Source: Runella zeae DSM 19591 | GTDB lineage: Bacteria; Bacteroidota; Bacteroidia; Cytophagales; Spirosomataceae | Length of the DNA stretch: 64,000 bases | Direction: 5' to 3' | Assembly (NCBI RefSeq): GCF_000423565.1 | Contig: NZ_AUIF01000029.1 | Span: forward strand, 62,001 to 126,000 | Shown: positions 9,402 through 17,989 of the stretch, piece by piece | Layout: each line of letters opens with the position of its first letter | Position numbering within the stretch: position 1 is the stretch's first letter | Made by a program: the position numbers and the translations under genes | Notes under the pieces: model-generated | The model's database searches: none | Seen by the model: the letters and a program-made list of their open reading frames with translations, nothing else | Told to the model about the DNA's origin: nothing

Positions 9402-11117
9402 ATGCTCCTTCCGTCGATTTACAACATTGCCGAAATATGTGCCCAAAAGGGCGTCCAAAATGTAGTCATTTCGCCCGGCTCCCGTAGCGCCGCCCTCACC
9501 TTAGCTTTTGCTAGGCATCCCGCTATTCAAACCAAAGTCATTCCTGACGAGCGAGTGGCTGGTTTTGTGGGCATGGGAATGGCCCAACTGAGTCAACAAA
9601 CAGTCGCTTTGATATGTACCTCAGGCAGTGCCGCTTACAACCTCGCACCGGCAGTGGTAGAAGCTTTTTTTCAAGAAATACCGCTATTGATACTCACCGC
9701 CGACCGTCCTCAAGAATGGATTCATCAACAAGACGGACAAACGATTTATCAGCGAGAACTCTACGGCAAGCACGTCAAAAAATCTTTCGATTTACCGTCC
9801 GATTATAGCCACTCTGATAGCTCATGGTATATCCAACGAGTACTCAACGAGGCTATCAATCTCTCGCAGACATTTCCCAAAGGGCCCGTTCATGTCAATG
9901 TGCCTATCCGCGAGCCATTTTATCCGACAGCTACCGAAAAAATAACCTACGACCGCCACGTAAAAATCGTAAACAGACTAGAGGCTCAGCCTTCTCTTTC
10001 GACTGAGACTTGGCATCATCTTCAAAATGAATTTGAAAGTGCTTCCAGGGTACTCATTGCGGTAGGGCAGCTTCCTCCAAACACGGCTCTATGGAAAACA
10101 CTAAAGGAGTTTGGCGAAGAACTTGGCGTGCCTGTTTTAGGGGATATTATTTCTAACATTCCTCCTGATGAGAGTTTTGTACGTCACCATGATGTTTTTT
10201 TAAAGGGTAAAAACGACCAATTACTTGCTTCCCTTCGCCCCGATTTGCTGATTACGGTAGGAGATTCGTTTATTTCAAAAAACTTTAAAATGTTTGTACG
10301 CGCTCATGCGCCTCGGCAGCATTGGCACATCAAACCCACCGAACAGCTCATTGATACTTTTCAAACGCTTACTACTCAGATTCCGGTTTCGCCTACCTAT
10401 TTTTTCCAAAAACTCCTAGAAGATTTAGATTATCAGCAGTTTGTACAACCTACCGAAGATGACGAACGCGACGAATACCGCCAAACGTGGATGCAAGCTG
10501 AGCTGCAAGCAAAGCGACGTTTAAGCCGTTTTTTACAGTCACAAAAAAGGTGGAATGAATTTGCGCTGGTGGAACAAATCCTCGAAAAACTCCCGAACAA
10601 CACCGTCTTGCATCTTGCCAACAGTATGCCCGTCAGATACGCCAACTTGATAGGTACCATGCACAATGTCCAAGTTTTTGCTAATCGGGGGACAAGCGGC
10701 ATCGACGGCTGCACAAGTACAGCTTTGGGCGCAGCTCTTATGACCGAGCAATTAGTTTTTGTGCTGACGGGCGACGTCGCCTTTTTCTATGACCGCAACG
10801 CCCTATGGCATCCACATATACCTGCTAACTTGCGAGTGGTGCTTTTCAACAACAAGGGTGGGAATATCTTTCGGCTCATCGACGGTCCGGCGGCACAGCC
10901 TGAGTTAGAACAGTATTTTGAGACACGCCACCGCACTACGGCCCAACATACGGCGATAGATGCGCAATTAGCCTATTTTTCGCTTCAAGAAGGCGATAAC
11001 TTTGGCGAAATTTGGGAACAATTCATGAATAACGACAAGCGGCCTAAACTGCTAGAAATTTTTACCGACCCTCTTGTCAATGCAGCCGTTTTTGAGGAGT
11101 TCCGTAAAACAGATTAA
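9402..11117 (+). CDS. menD: 2-succinyl-5-enolpyruvyl-6-hydroxy-3-cyclohexene-1-carboxylate synthase (SEPHCHC synthase)
   Basis: A 571-residue thiamine-diphosphate enzyme that joins isochorismate and 2-oxoglutarate in menaquinone biosynthesis. The N-terminal ThDP domain has ISPGSRSAALTLAF (11-37 region) and the catalytic Glu in PDERVAGFVGMG. The C-terminal domain has the ThDP/Mg motif GDVAFFYDRNALW...NNKGGNIFRLI. The length is typical. No other men genes are adjacent in this window, but a SAM methyltransferase is next to it on the opposite strand. Menaquinone is the standard respiratory quinone of Bacteroidota, consistent with the host assignment. Confidence 0.95.
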   Translation: MLLPSIYNIAEICAQKGVQNVVISPGSRSAALTLAFARHPAIQTKVIPDERVAGFVGMGMAQLSQQTVALICTSGSAAYNLAPAVVEAFFQEIPLLILTADRPQEWIHQQDGQTIYQRELYGKHVKKSFDLPSDYSHSDSSWYIQRVLNEAINLSQTFPKGPVHVNVPIREPFYPTATEKITYDRHVKIVNRLEAQPSLSTETWHHLQNEFESASRVLIAVGQLPPNTALWKTLKEFGEELGVPVLGDIISNIPPDESFVRHHDVFLKGKNDQLLASLRPDLLITVGDSFISKNFKMFVRAHAPRQHWHIKPTEQLIDTFQTLTTQIPVSPTYFFQKLLEDLDYQQFVQPTEDDERDEYRQTWMQAELQAKRRLSRFLQSQKRWNEFALVEQILEKLPNNTVLHLANSMPVRYANLIGTMHNVQVFANRGTSGIDGCTSTALGAALMTEQLVFVLTGDVAFFYDRNALWHPHIPANLRVVLFNNKGGNIFRLIDGPAAQPELEQYFETRHRTTAQHTAIDAQLAYFSLQEGDNFGEIWEQFMNNDKRPKLLEIFTDPLVNAAVFEEFRKTD

Positions 11118-11118
11118 T

Positions 11119-11766
11119 TCAAGACTTAAGAGCCTTAAAATAAGACAAGGTGCCAAATAAGGTAGATTGATTGTGTAGAATTTGGACTTTGGGGAAGCCT
11201 GCTTCTTGCATCAACGAAGGCAGGCGACCTTGAATGTTGTCGTCGGTAGTATAAAAATTATCAATCACCTGTACGACAAAAAAAAGACTTCTCATCAAGG
11301 CATTTTGCGCCTTACCCCAGTCAGCCATGTGAAACTCACCCTCTGGCTTAAGCACGCGGTGTATTTCCCGAAAAGAAGCTATTTTTTGGGAAGTTGTCAG
11401 GTGCTGAAACACCCACGACGAAATCACTTTGTCGAAAGTCCCTGTCTCATAAGGTAGTCTATCTCCTTCATAATATTGCAATTGAACCGACGAGTTTTTT
11501 TCCGCCACTTTGCGCTGAGCCATTTTCAGCATTTGCGTATCTACCTCAATACCAATAGCTTCACAATCAGGATGTAGCTCTTCCAACAGCAGCAGCAACG
11601 TGCCAGTACCACATCCATAATCTAAGACCTTTTCTGCTTTTTTGATATTGGCTTGGCGAATCAATTGCTTTTTTACCGTAATTTCTGGCAAGGTCAACGC
11701 AATAAACCAATCATAAATGGGCGTTAAGAAATGGTACTTAAGCGCGGGTATAAAAGGAGATGACAT
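11119..11766 (-). CDS. Class I SAM-dependent methyltransferase (UbiE-like)
   Basis: A 215-residue enzyme with the SAM-binding motif VLDYGCGTGTLLLLLEE (about 48-64), an acidic EVD after beta-2, SSWVFQHL after motif II and HRVLKPEGEFHMADWG after motif III. The start at 11766 (MSSPFIPALKYHFLTPIYDWF) gives the typical N-terminus; an upstream ATG at 11793 adds nine hydrophobic residues that look like spacer. It converges with menD, one base between the stops. The resemblance to UbiE/MenG-type quinone methyltransferases and the menD neighbour are suggestive, but the substrate is unproven. A TAACTTTG on the minus strand at 11833-11840 may be its -7 element. Confidence 0.82.
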   Translation of the reverse strand: MSSPFIPALKYHFLTPIYDWFIALTLPEITVKKQLIRQANIKKAEKVLDYGCGTGTLLLLLEELHPDCEAIGIEVDTQMLKMAQRKVAEKNSSVQLQYYEGDRLPYETGTFDKVISSWVFQHLTTSQKIASFREIHRVLKPEGEFHMADWGKAQNALMRSLFFVVQVIDNFYTTDDNIQGRLPSLMQEAGFPKVQILHNQSTLFGTLSYFKALKS

Positions 11767-11865
11767 AACGGTGGCCAACTTTAGGAATAACAATTTTAAA
11801 CCTTTGTTCCAGAGGAGCGATTTTGTAATCTACAAAGTTAACCATTTGTAGAAAAGTCTCTTTTC

Positions 11866-13338
11866 ATGCTAATCTTACTAAATTTGCGAAAAAATCACAA
11901 CATACACGTTTTGAAACTTTTGACTCCTCTTTCAATAATACGCCATATTGTGAGCTATTGTTTTTTGTTGTTGGGGACATATCATGCTTATGCTCAACGC
12001 CAAGGGGTGTATAGTTTCAATAAAAATTTTGAAGACGAAACAGGTTTGTTTCCTGCCCTAAAAGTATTGGGTGAAAAGGGAGAATTTAAGGAAGATATAC
12101 TACCTGAACTCAAAAATGCCAAACGACCCGTATATGTGTTTGAAAAAAATTGTGGTCTTCAATTTGACAACCGCGCGGCAAGTGGTTTTTTGGGGAATTC
12201 TTACACTATAGAAATGTACTTCAAGTTTTCGGCTTTGGATAGCTGGAAACGTGTAATTGATTTTAAAAATCGGAAAAGCGATAATGGCTGTTATATCTAT
12301 GACGGCAAACTCAATTTCTATAATTTTGCCACAAGCGACAGAGCGCCGGTTCGACGTAATGAATACACCCACTACGTGATTTCGCGCAATGGTCAGACCA
12401 AACAGTTTAAAATGTACATCGATGGCGAATCAAAGATTGAATTTACTGACAAAAACGATGACGCCGTCATTGACGAAGATCAAGTATTGAATTTCTTTTT
12501 CGATGACTTAATGGTAAAAGATGAAGCAAGTGAGGGGGCTGTTGCGCTTATCAAAATCTCTGATTTTGTAATACCTGCCAACGAAATCAAACAAAGTTTT
12601 GTGAATTTAAACAAAACGGTATTAAAAAAAGCAGAACTAAAAGTCGATTCTCCCACCCTCTCCCCTCCTGCTAATACCTCATTAGATTCACTTTCCTCAC
12701 TACCCGCTACCTCAGCTAATGCCACCGTAAAACTGGAGGGTAAAATACAAAATGAGAAAAACAAACAAGTTATTCCCAAGGCAGTTATCATTTTGTACGA
12801 CAAAAATAGAGCCGAAATGGCGCGGTTTGATGCACTAGATGGTAAGTTTAATATTGTGATTCCGCTTTATCAAAACCTCGATTTAACAATTGAAGCCCAA
12901 GGGTTTTTGCCCTTGAGCCTGACTTACAATGCGGCTCAAATAGCCGAAAAATCAAATTATACCAATATTTTCAACCTAAAACCCGTTAGTTTGAAAGAAC
13001 CAACGACCCTCCAAAATATACGTTTTGTGCAAGGAAAAGCCGAGCTGCTTCCCGAATCTGATGAAGAACTCAATCAACTCTGGGTATTTATGCGTGACAA
13101 TCCTAATGCTGAAATCGAGCTACATGGCCATACAGACAATCAGGGTGATTTTGATCTCAATGTCGCTCTTTCAAAACAACGTGTGGAAACTGTTAAGAAT
13201 TTTTTAGTATCAAAAGGTATTGCTGCCCACCGCATCACGAGTCGAGGTTTTGGCCCTACTCGCCCCATAGCTAGCAATAATCGAGAAGAAACACGTCAGT
13301 TGAACAGACGTGTAGAAATGGTCATCACCAAACTTTAA
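11866..13338 (+). CDS. Secreted OmpA-family protein with LamG/concanavalin-like domain
   Basis: A 490-residue envelope protein. The hydrophobic signal segment ends AYAQ, then comes a concanavalin/LamG-like domain (about 45-250: YTIEMYFKFSALDSW, THYVISRNGQTKQFKMYIDG), a Ser/Pro-rich linker, a carboxypeptidase-regulatory-like domain (about 290-380) and a C-terminal OmpA domain (about 385-490) with GHTDN and NRRVEM. The last ~200 residues closely parallel the OmpA protein at 2786-4792. An alternative TTG start at 11911 gives a compact signal peptide and lies after a TAAATTTG (11879-11886) that could be a -7 element, so the first 15 residues are doubtful. The likely role is a murein-attached periplasmic or outer-membrane protein. 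Confidence 0.82.
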   Translation: MLILLNLRKNHNIHVLKLLTPLSIIRHIVSYCFLLLGTYHAYAQRQGVYSFNKNFEDETGLFPALKVLGEKGEFKEDILPELKNAKRPVYVFEKNCGLQFDNRAASGFLGNSYTIEMYFKFSALDSWKRVIDFKNRKSDNGCYIYDGKLNFYNFATSDRAPVRRNEYTHYVISRNGQTKQFKMYIDGESKIEFTDKNDDAVIDEDQVLNFFFDDLMVKDEASEGAVALIKISDFVIPANEIKQSFVNLNKTVLKKAELKVDSPTLSPPANTSLDSLSSLPATSANATVKLEGKIQNEKNKQVIPKAVIILYDKNRAEMARFDALDGKFNIVIPLYQNLDLTIEAQGFLPLSLTYNAAQIAEKSNYTNIFNLKPVSLKEPTTLQNIRFVQGKAELLPESDEELNQLWVFMRDNPNAEIELHGHTDNQGDFDLNVALSKQRVETVKNFLVSKGIAAHRITSRGFGPTRPIASNNREETRQLNRRVEMVITKL

Positions 13339-13407
13339 AACAATCCAGTTGTTTTAAAATGTATCCACAATCTTAGGATAAACAACTTATCTGTAAAATT
13401 TTAACAA

Positions 13408-14292
13408 ATGAAATTAAAGTATTTCGCTTTCGCTTTTTATATTCTATGTTTTTGGGGATGTAAAAAAGAAGAACCACCCATCGATTTAGAATCTACCAAC
13501 TTTTCAGAAACCCCTACTTCTCACGTAGTCCAACCAGCCGACGACCTTGGTGAGGCTTCGGGGCTGGCCGATAGCCATAAGCAGCCGGGTCTTCTATGGT
13601 CACATGAAGATGCGGGCTCTAATAGTGAGCTATTTTTACTCAATCGTCAGGGCATGATTGTGGGCAAAATCCCTACTCCTTTTGGCAATTATGACTGGGA
13701 AGATATAGCGATTGGTCCCGGTCCCATTTCAAACGAAACGTTTTTGTACGTAGCAGATATAGGCGACAATTGCAGCTGTACAGACATCAAGCGGATCTAT
13801 CGTTTTCCTGAACCTGCTAGCCCTACGGCTATTATCAACAATTACGAACCTATCGCTTTTCGCTATCCTGATGGTACTTATGATGCCGAAACTGTACTTC
13901 TTGACCCACTCACCAAGGACTTGTACGTAATCACCAAATGGCTAGGCAATGCAAACGTTTATCGTCTTGCTTATCCCCAATCCACCACAAGTGTGATAAC
14001 AGCCGAAAAAGTAGCCACCATGACCGTCGGCAATGACCTCACTGGGGGAAGTATTTCTACCAATGGACGCGAAATCATTGTGCGAGGTTATACAGCGATT
14101 TATTACTGGAAACGCAATGCCGACGAAAAAATCAGTGATGTCCTTGCCAAAGCCCCTCTCAAAAATTTGCCTTATATTTTGGAGCCTCAAGGCGAGGCAG
14201 TTTGTTTTGACAAAGAAGGCAAAGGCTATTTTACTTTGAGCGAAAGGCGTACCCTGCCCTCGGTCAATTTATATTTTTACGCCCGAAAATAA
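13408..14292 (+). CDS. Hypothetical beta-propeller lipoprotein
   Basis: A 294-residue protein with a lipoprotein signal (FWGC; Cys18 as lipid site). The mature part begins with an acidic, Pro/Thr-rich tether, then propeller-like repeats rich in Gly-Asp and aromatic residues (DLGEASGLADS, NYDWEDIAIGPG, YVADIGDNCSCTDIKRIYRF, DAETVLLDP, EPQGEAVCFDKEG). The layout suits a six-bladed beta-propeller of the SMP-30/SdiA-regulated type, probably on the outer membrane or periplasmic face. There is no catalytic motif I can name. It follows the OmpA gene on the same strand after a 70-base gap. Function unknown. Confidence 0.72.
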   Translation: MKLKYFAFAFYILCFWGCKKEEPPIDLESTNFSETPTSHVVQPADDLGEASGLADSHKQPGLLWSHEDAGSNSELFLLNRQGMIVGKIPTPFGNYDWEDIAIGPGPISNETFLYVADIGDNCSCTDIKRIYRFPEPASPTAIINNYEPIAFRYPDGTYDAETVLLDPLTKDLYVITKWLGNANVYRLAYPQSTTSVITAEKVATMTVGNDLTGGSISTNGREIIVRGYTAIYYWKRNADEKISDVLAKAPLKNLPYILEPQGEAVCFDKEGKGYFTLSERRTLPSVNLYFYARK

Positions 14293-14300
14293 CCTTCACG

Positions 14301-14741
14301 TTAAGGCTTCCATTCGTTAAGCTCAATTAAATAGCCGTCGGGGTCGGGCAGATAAATCTGCGTCACGCCGTCAAACCTGACTTGCTTATGAAATGGAAGC
14401 TGCCGCTTCTTGAGATAAGCTTCGGCTTCTGCAATCGAAGCCACAAAAATCGCGTAATGACTACCATTTCTGTCATTGACCACTGGCTGCGTACGCCCCG
14501 CCAATAAATGAATTTGCTGGTCATTACCGATTTTGAACCATGCTCTGATGGCTTTCAGGTTGTCAGGAACTTCAATACGCTCAAGTTGTAGTACTTCTCC
14601 ATAAAATTTTGCACTTGCCTGAATATCAGCCACCTGCAATGCAATATGATTGTGTTTGAGAATTCCGATTTTATCTTGACTAAGTGCGTATTTTCCCCAA
14701 AAGCACACACTTACGAATACGATAATGAATATTTTTTTCAC
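14301..14741 (-). CDS. Secreted VOC-family (glyoxalase/dioxygenase-like) protein
   Basis: A 146-residue protein starting at GTG 14741 with a signal peptide (KKIFIIVFVSVCFWGKYALSQ). It contains a VOC fold: HNHIALQVADIQASAKFYGEVL (metal-ligand His), SHYAIFV for the second half and YLPDPDGYLIELNEW carrying the C-terminal metal-ligand Glu. VOC domains bind a divalent metal and act in glyoxalase, epimerase, dioxygenase or resistance proteins; this one appears periplasmic. The ATG at 14801 adds 20 Phe/Leu-rich residues before the signal and is less likely. It converges with the preceding lipoprotein gene, 8 bases apart. Confidence 0.8.
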   Translation of the reverse strand: MKKIFIIVFVSVCFWGKYALSQDKIGILKHNHIALQVADIQASAKFYGEVLQLERIEVPDNLKAIRAWFKIGNDQQIHLLAGRTQPVVNDRNGSHYAIFVASIAEAEAYLKKRQLPFHKQVRFDGVTQIYLPDPDGYLIELNEWKP

Positions 14742-14807
14742 AAAAAAGAATTTAAAAATTGATAACCCAAATCCAAAAAATCTCAACTTAAGCAATAGCA
14801 TATGATA

Positions 14808-15094
14808 GACTTTCCAAGTTTATAAACTTACTTACCTAAAACTTGGAAAGTCAGCTTTGCAGGTAAAGACTTTCCAAGTTTGTAAACCTACTTACCTAAA
14901 ACTTGGAAAGTCAGTTGTGCAGGTAGAGACTTTCCAAGTTTACAAACCTACTTACCTAAAACTTGGAAAGTCGATTTTGCAGGTAGAGACTTTCCAAGTT
15001 TGTAAACCTAATTACCCAAAACTTGGAAAGTCGGTTTTGCAGGTAGAGACTTTCCAAGTTTGTAAACCTACTTACTTAAAACTTGGAAAGTCGG
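14808..15094. repeat. 60-bp tandem repeat array of hairpins (five units)
   Basis: Five units with an exact 60-base period begin at 14808, 14868, 14928, 14988 and 15048; the last is cut short at about 15094. Each unit contains the perfect 14-base inverted repeat GACTTTCCAAGTTT / AAACTTGGAAAGTC separated by ~18 bases (mostly GTAAACCTACTTACCTAA-like). Units differ by a few bases, mainly in the loop and the 12-base spacer (TTTTGCAGGTAG-like). The array lies between the starts of the VOC gene and the end of the small minus-strand gene at 15097. The open frame through it merely reflects the period being divisible by three. Confidence 0.93.
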
Positions 15095-15096
15095 TA

Positions 15097-15387
15097 TTAT
15101 ACTAGCCATTGTTTTACAAGTTCTTCCCATTCTTTTTCTAAGCTATACGAAGGCATCTCGGCGCGCGCCCGCCGATACCAATAGCCCGCATTCCATTGAT
15201 CACCTTCTTTGCGATGAAGGTAGGCGTGTAAACGGTCATAATCGCGCGTACCTTCTCGCGACTGCGCTATGTTGTGAGCAGCCTCCCAATCACCTTTGGC
15301 ATCGTACCAAAGTGCTTTTAACAAAACCGAAAAATCGGCGGTGGGGCGCTCTTCTGAAAGCGAGTTTTTAAATTCTTGAAAAGTCAT
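15097..15387 (-). CDS. Small conserved hypothetical protein
   Basis: A 96-residue acidic, Trp/Tyr-rich cytosolic protein starting MTFQEFKNSL; an in-frame ATG six codons earlier (15405) is the alternative. Segments LLKALWYDAKGDWEAAHNIAQ, DRLHAYLHRKEGDQWNAGYWYRRA and EWEELVKQWL suggest paired helices like a short TPR or Sel1-type unit. I have seen this type of short protein in varied bacteria as an unassigned family. The function is unknown. It ends directly at the edge of the 60-bp hairpin array, which might serve as its 3' structure. Confidence 0.75.
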   Translation of the reverse strand: MTFQEFKNSLSEERPTADFSVLLKALWYDAKGDWEAAHNIAQSREGTRDYDRLHAYLHRKEGDQWNAGYWYRRARAEMPSYSLEKEWEELVKQWLV

Positions 15388-15493
15388 TTTTGTTTTCTGT
15401 ATCAAATCCTTTCAAAGATGATTTTCCTCATCTTTTTCCTAAAAGCACATTAGTACTTTTGTTATACTCTTTTATCAAACTAATTGATTGTCT

Positions 15494-16246
15494 ATGTATA
15501 TTCTTGTATTTTTTGTAGCCCACTGGTATTTATCGTTACTGATGCAGACATTCTTTTTGCACCGTTACGCTGCCCACAAAATGTTTACAATGAGCCCTTT
15601 TTGGGAGAAGTTTTTTTACACGCTTACCTTTATTTTCCAAGGTTCGTCGTTTTTAAGTCCTTATGCTTATGGGGTGATGCACCGTTTACACCATGCTTAT
15701 GCCGACACCGACCAAGACCCTCATTCACCGAGTTTTTCGGACAGTGTGGTGGATATGATGTGGAAAACCAAGAACTACTATAATAATATTTTGCATCGCC
15801 ACGACAACATCCCCGACAAATTTAAGAAAGATGTACCTCATTGGGAATTCATGGAACGCCTCGGAGACTCTTGGGCTATCAGAATCGGCTGGGGAGTACT
15901 TTATACGCTGTTTTATATTCAATTTGCCACTGCTTGGTGGATGTTTTTGTTGCTCCCGATTCACTACTTAATGGGTCCTGTTCACGGAGTGATTATTAAT
16001 TGGTATGCACACCGCTATGGTTATACCAATTTTAAAGTCAATGATACGGCTAAAAATTTACTCCCTTTCGACTTTTTGATGATGGGAGAATCTTACCACA
16101 ACAATCACCACAAACTGGGCGGCAGAGCTAATTTTGGGGTAAAATGGCATGAGTTTGACCCCACATTCCCCTTTATTTTGATGCTAAATGCGGTTGGAAT
16201 TATCAAGTTGAAGCGCAACAATGACCTGAACTATATGCCGAGTTAA
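15494..16246 (+). CDS. Acyl-CoA/fatty acid desaturase
   Basis: A 250-residue integral-membrane di-iron enzyme that introduces a double bond into acyl chains. Its His boxes are visible: HRYAAHK (HxxxxH), HRLHHAYADTDQDPHSP (HxxHH) and ESYHNNHHKLGG (HxxHH), with hydrophobic helices between. The sequence is shorter than many delta-9 desaturases but complete for the Bacteroidota type. The ATG at 15494 is preferred over a TTG two codons upstream. A TACTTTTG at 15454-15461 fits a -7 promoter element. It likely tunes membrane fluidity; regiospecificity cannot be read. Confidence 0.88.
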   Translation: MYILVFFVAHWYLSLLMQTFFLHRYAAHKMFTMSPFWEKFFYTLTFIFQGSSFLSPYAYGVMHRLHHAYADTDQDPHSPSFSDSVVDMMWKTKNYYNNILHRHDNIPDKFKKDVPHWEFMERLGDSWAIRIGWGVLYTLFYIQFATAWWMFLLLPIHYLMGPVHGVIINWYAHRYGYTNFKVNDTAKNLLPFDFLMMGESYHNNHHKLGGRANFGVKWHEFDPTFPFILMLNAVGIIKLKRNNDLNYMPS

Positions 16247-16266
16247 GAAGTCAATAATGGCATTTA

Positions 16267-16307
16267 TAAAACCTTCCAAGAGTTAGCATCTTGGAAGGTT
16301 TGTTTTT
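16267..16307 (+). terminator. Hairpin terminator after the desaturase gene
   Basis: AAACCTTCCAAG pairs perfectly with CTTGGAAGGTTT over a 9-base loop and is followed by GTTTTT. The stem sequence resembles that of the 60-bp array at 14.8 kb. A second hairpin (AAAAAGGCT/AGCCTTTTT, 16308-16343) overlaps the end of folD and probably terminates that gene on the minus strand. Confidence 0.75.
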
Positions 16308-16325
16308 AAAAAGGCTTTCTATTTC

Positions 16326-17204
16326 TTAATAAATAGCCTTTTTAGAAGCCAAGAGGGTATTGGTAAGCAATCCACAGATAGTCATCAGCCCTACTCCGCC
16401 TGGCACAGGCGTAATAAAACTTGACTTAGGTGCTACTTCATCAAACTTCACGTCGCCTTTAATGGCAAAGCCACTTTTTTTGGAGGCATCAGCTACCCGT
16501 GTAATACCCACATCGATTACGACGGCACCTTCTTTGACATACTCTGCGGTGATAAATTCGGGACGTCCGAGAGCGGCTACCAATATATCCGCACTTTGGC
16601 ATACTTCTTTCAAGTTGGGAGTGCGACTATGACAAATCGTAACGGTGCAATTGCCCGGATAAGCGTTACGCTGCATTAAAATGCTCATCGGCAAACCCAC
16701 GATTTGGCTACGCCCTACTACTACGCAGTGCTTACCCGCCGTCTGAATTTTGTAACGTTCGAGCATTTCCAAAATCCCGAAAGGAGTAGCCGAAATATAC
16801 GCAGGTAGACCTTTACACATTCTTCCGACATTGATAGGATGAAAACCATCCACGTCTTTTTCGGGAGCGACTGCTTCCATGATTCGGTTTTCGGAGATGT
16901 GAGTAGGCAAGGGTAATTGTACAATAAACCCATCTACATCATCATCATAGTTGAGGTCTTGGATATGCGATAGGAGCTCTTCTTCGGAGGTAGTATCAGG
17001 CAAACTGATTAATGTTGACTTAAAACCTATCTCTTCGCAGCTTTTGATCTTGGAAGCTACGTAGGTTTCGCTGGCGCCATTGTTACCGACTAGGATAGCC
17101 GCCAAGTGCGGTGTTTTACCACCATGCGCTTTGATTTTGTCTACTTCTATTTTAATCTCGGCTTTGACTTGTGCCGAAAGTGCTTTACCGTCTAAAAGTT
17201 GCAT
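16326..17204 (-). CDS. folD: Bifunctional methylenetetrahydrofolate dehydrogenase / methenyltetrahydrofolate cyclohydrolase
   Basis: A 292-residue cytosolic enzyme interconverting 5,10-methylene-THF and 10-formyl-THF with NADP. Family motifs include the catalytic Lys region [28 protein letters not shown], the NADP-binding [16 protein letters not shown] and the C-terminal [19 protein letters not shown]. The length is normal. It stands alone between the convergent desaturase and the sirtuin gene upstream on the same strand, 80 bases away. A TACATTTG on the minus strand at 17239-17246 could be its -7 promoter element. Confidence 0.95.
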   Translation of the reverse strand: MQLLDGKALSAQVKAEIKIEVDKIKAHGGKTPHLAAILVGNNGASETYVASKIKSCEEIGFKSTLISLPDTTSEEELLSHIQDLNYDDDVDGFIVQLPLPTHISENRIMEAVAPEKDVDGFHPINVGRMCKGLPAYISATPFGILEMLERYKIQTAGKHCVVVGRSQIVGLPMSILMQRNAYPGNCTVTICHSRTPNLKEVCQSADILVAALGRPEFITAEYVKEGAVVIDVGITRVADASKKSGFAIKGDVKFDEVAPKSSFITPVPGGVGLMTICGLLTNTLLASKKAIY

Positions 17205-17284
17205 TGATGTTTTTACGAATTATGAAATAATGAATAGACAAATGTACAGCCTTCTTGTCAAATACCGATTGAAATCTACTTATA

Positions 17285-17989
17285 CTAAGCATACTCTCTC
17301 AATAGCTTCTCTTTCAGCATTGCCATTCCTACGGTAGCGGTTTCGGGGATAAAAGTCACATATTTAGTACTGCCCGACATTTCGGGGGTTTTGGGGTCTA
17401 CGACAAAGATAGGCACCCGAGGCTGTACATAATAGACAAGACCCGCCGCTGGATATACTACCAATGAAGTACCTACTACAATAAAAATATCAGCATTTTC
17501 TGTGATTTTAAGGGCAGGTTCCATCATGGGTACTTCTTCATGAAACCATACAATGTGAGGGCGAAGTTGGCTGCCCAATTCGCACGTATCGCCCAGATTC
17601 AACTCCCAGCCGTCTATATCATAGACAAGCTTCGGGTTTTTGGTACTGCGGGCCTTGAAGAGTTCGCCGTGTAAATGTAAAACGTTGGTAGACCCCGCTT
17701 TTTCGTGAAGATTATCCACGTTTTGAGTAATGATATGTACATCAAAATACTGCTCTAGTTCTGCCAAAATCAAGTGAGCTAAATTAGGTTCAGCCGCTAA
17801 TCCTTGTTTACGACGCTCATTGTAAAAATCCAATACCAGCTTTGGATTGCGCTGCCATCCTTCGGGCGTGGCAACGTCTTCAATGCTATATCCTTCCCAC
17901 AAACCATCGGAATCGCGGAAGGTTTTAATTCCGCTTTCGGCGCTGATACCCGCGCCTGACAGGACGACTAACTTTTTTTTGACTGGCAT
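17285..17989 (-). CDS. cobB: NAD-dependent protein deacylase, sirtuin family
   Basis: A 234-residue class III-like sirtuin. GAGISAESGIKTFRDSDGLW binds NAD, TQNVDNLHEKAG is the catalytic-pocket motif, and His in LHLHGEL is the general base. FYNERRK contains the Tyr-x-x-Arg pair typical of desuccinylase/demalonylase-type sirtuins, so acyl-lysine with acidic acyl groups is a likely substrate. The usual four zinc Cys are not present (only one, in DTCELG), as I recall for other Bacteroidota members. Its first 65 bases overlap the 3' end of the upstream hydrolase gene, so the two are cotranscribed. Confidence 0.9.
   Translation of the reverse strand: MPVKKKLVVLSGAGISAESGIKTFRDSDGLWEGYSIEDVATPEGWQRNPKLVLDFYNERRKQGLAAEPNLAHLILAELEQYFDVHIITQNVDNLHEKAGSTNVLHLHGELFKARSTKNPKLVYDIDGWELNLGDTCELGSQLRPHIVWFHEEVPMMEPALKITENADIFIVVGTSLVVYPAAGLVYYVQPRVPIFVVDPKTPEMSGSTKYVTFIPETATVGMAMLKEKLLREYA

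Noticed and set aside
14808-15094. CRISPR array
   Set aside because: The units are nearly identical through their whole 60 bases with no unique spacers, and no cas genes are near.
14857-15105. Open frame with a 20-residue repeat (QVETFQVCKPTYLKLGKS)
   Set aside because: It is the by-product of a 60-bp repeat whose period is divisible by three; the DNA palindromes explain the sequence and both strands read similarly.
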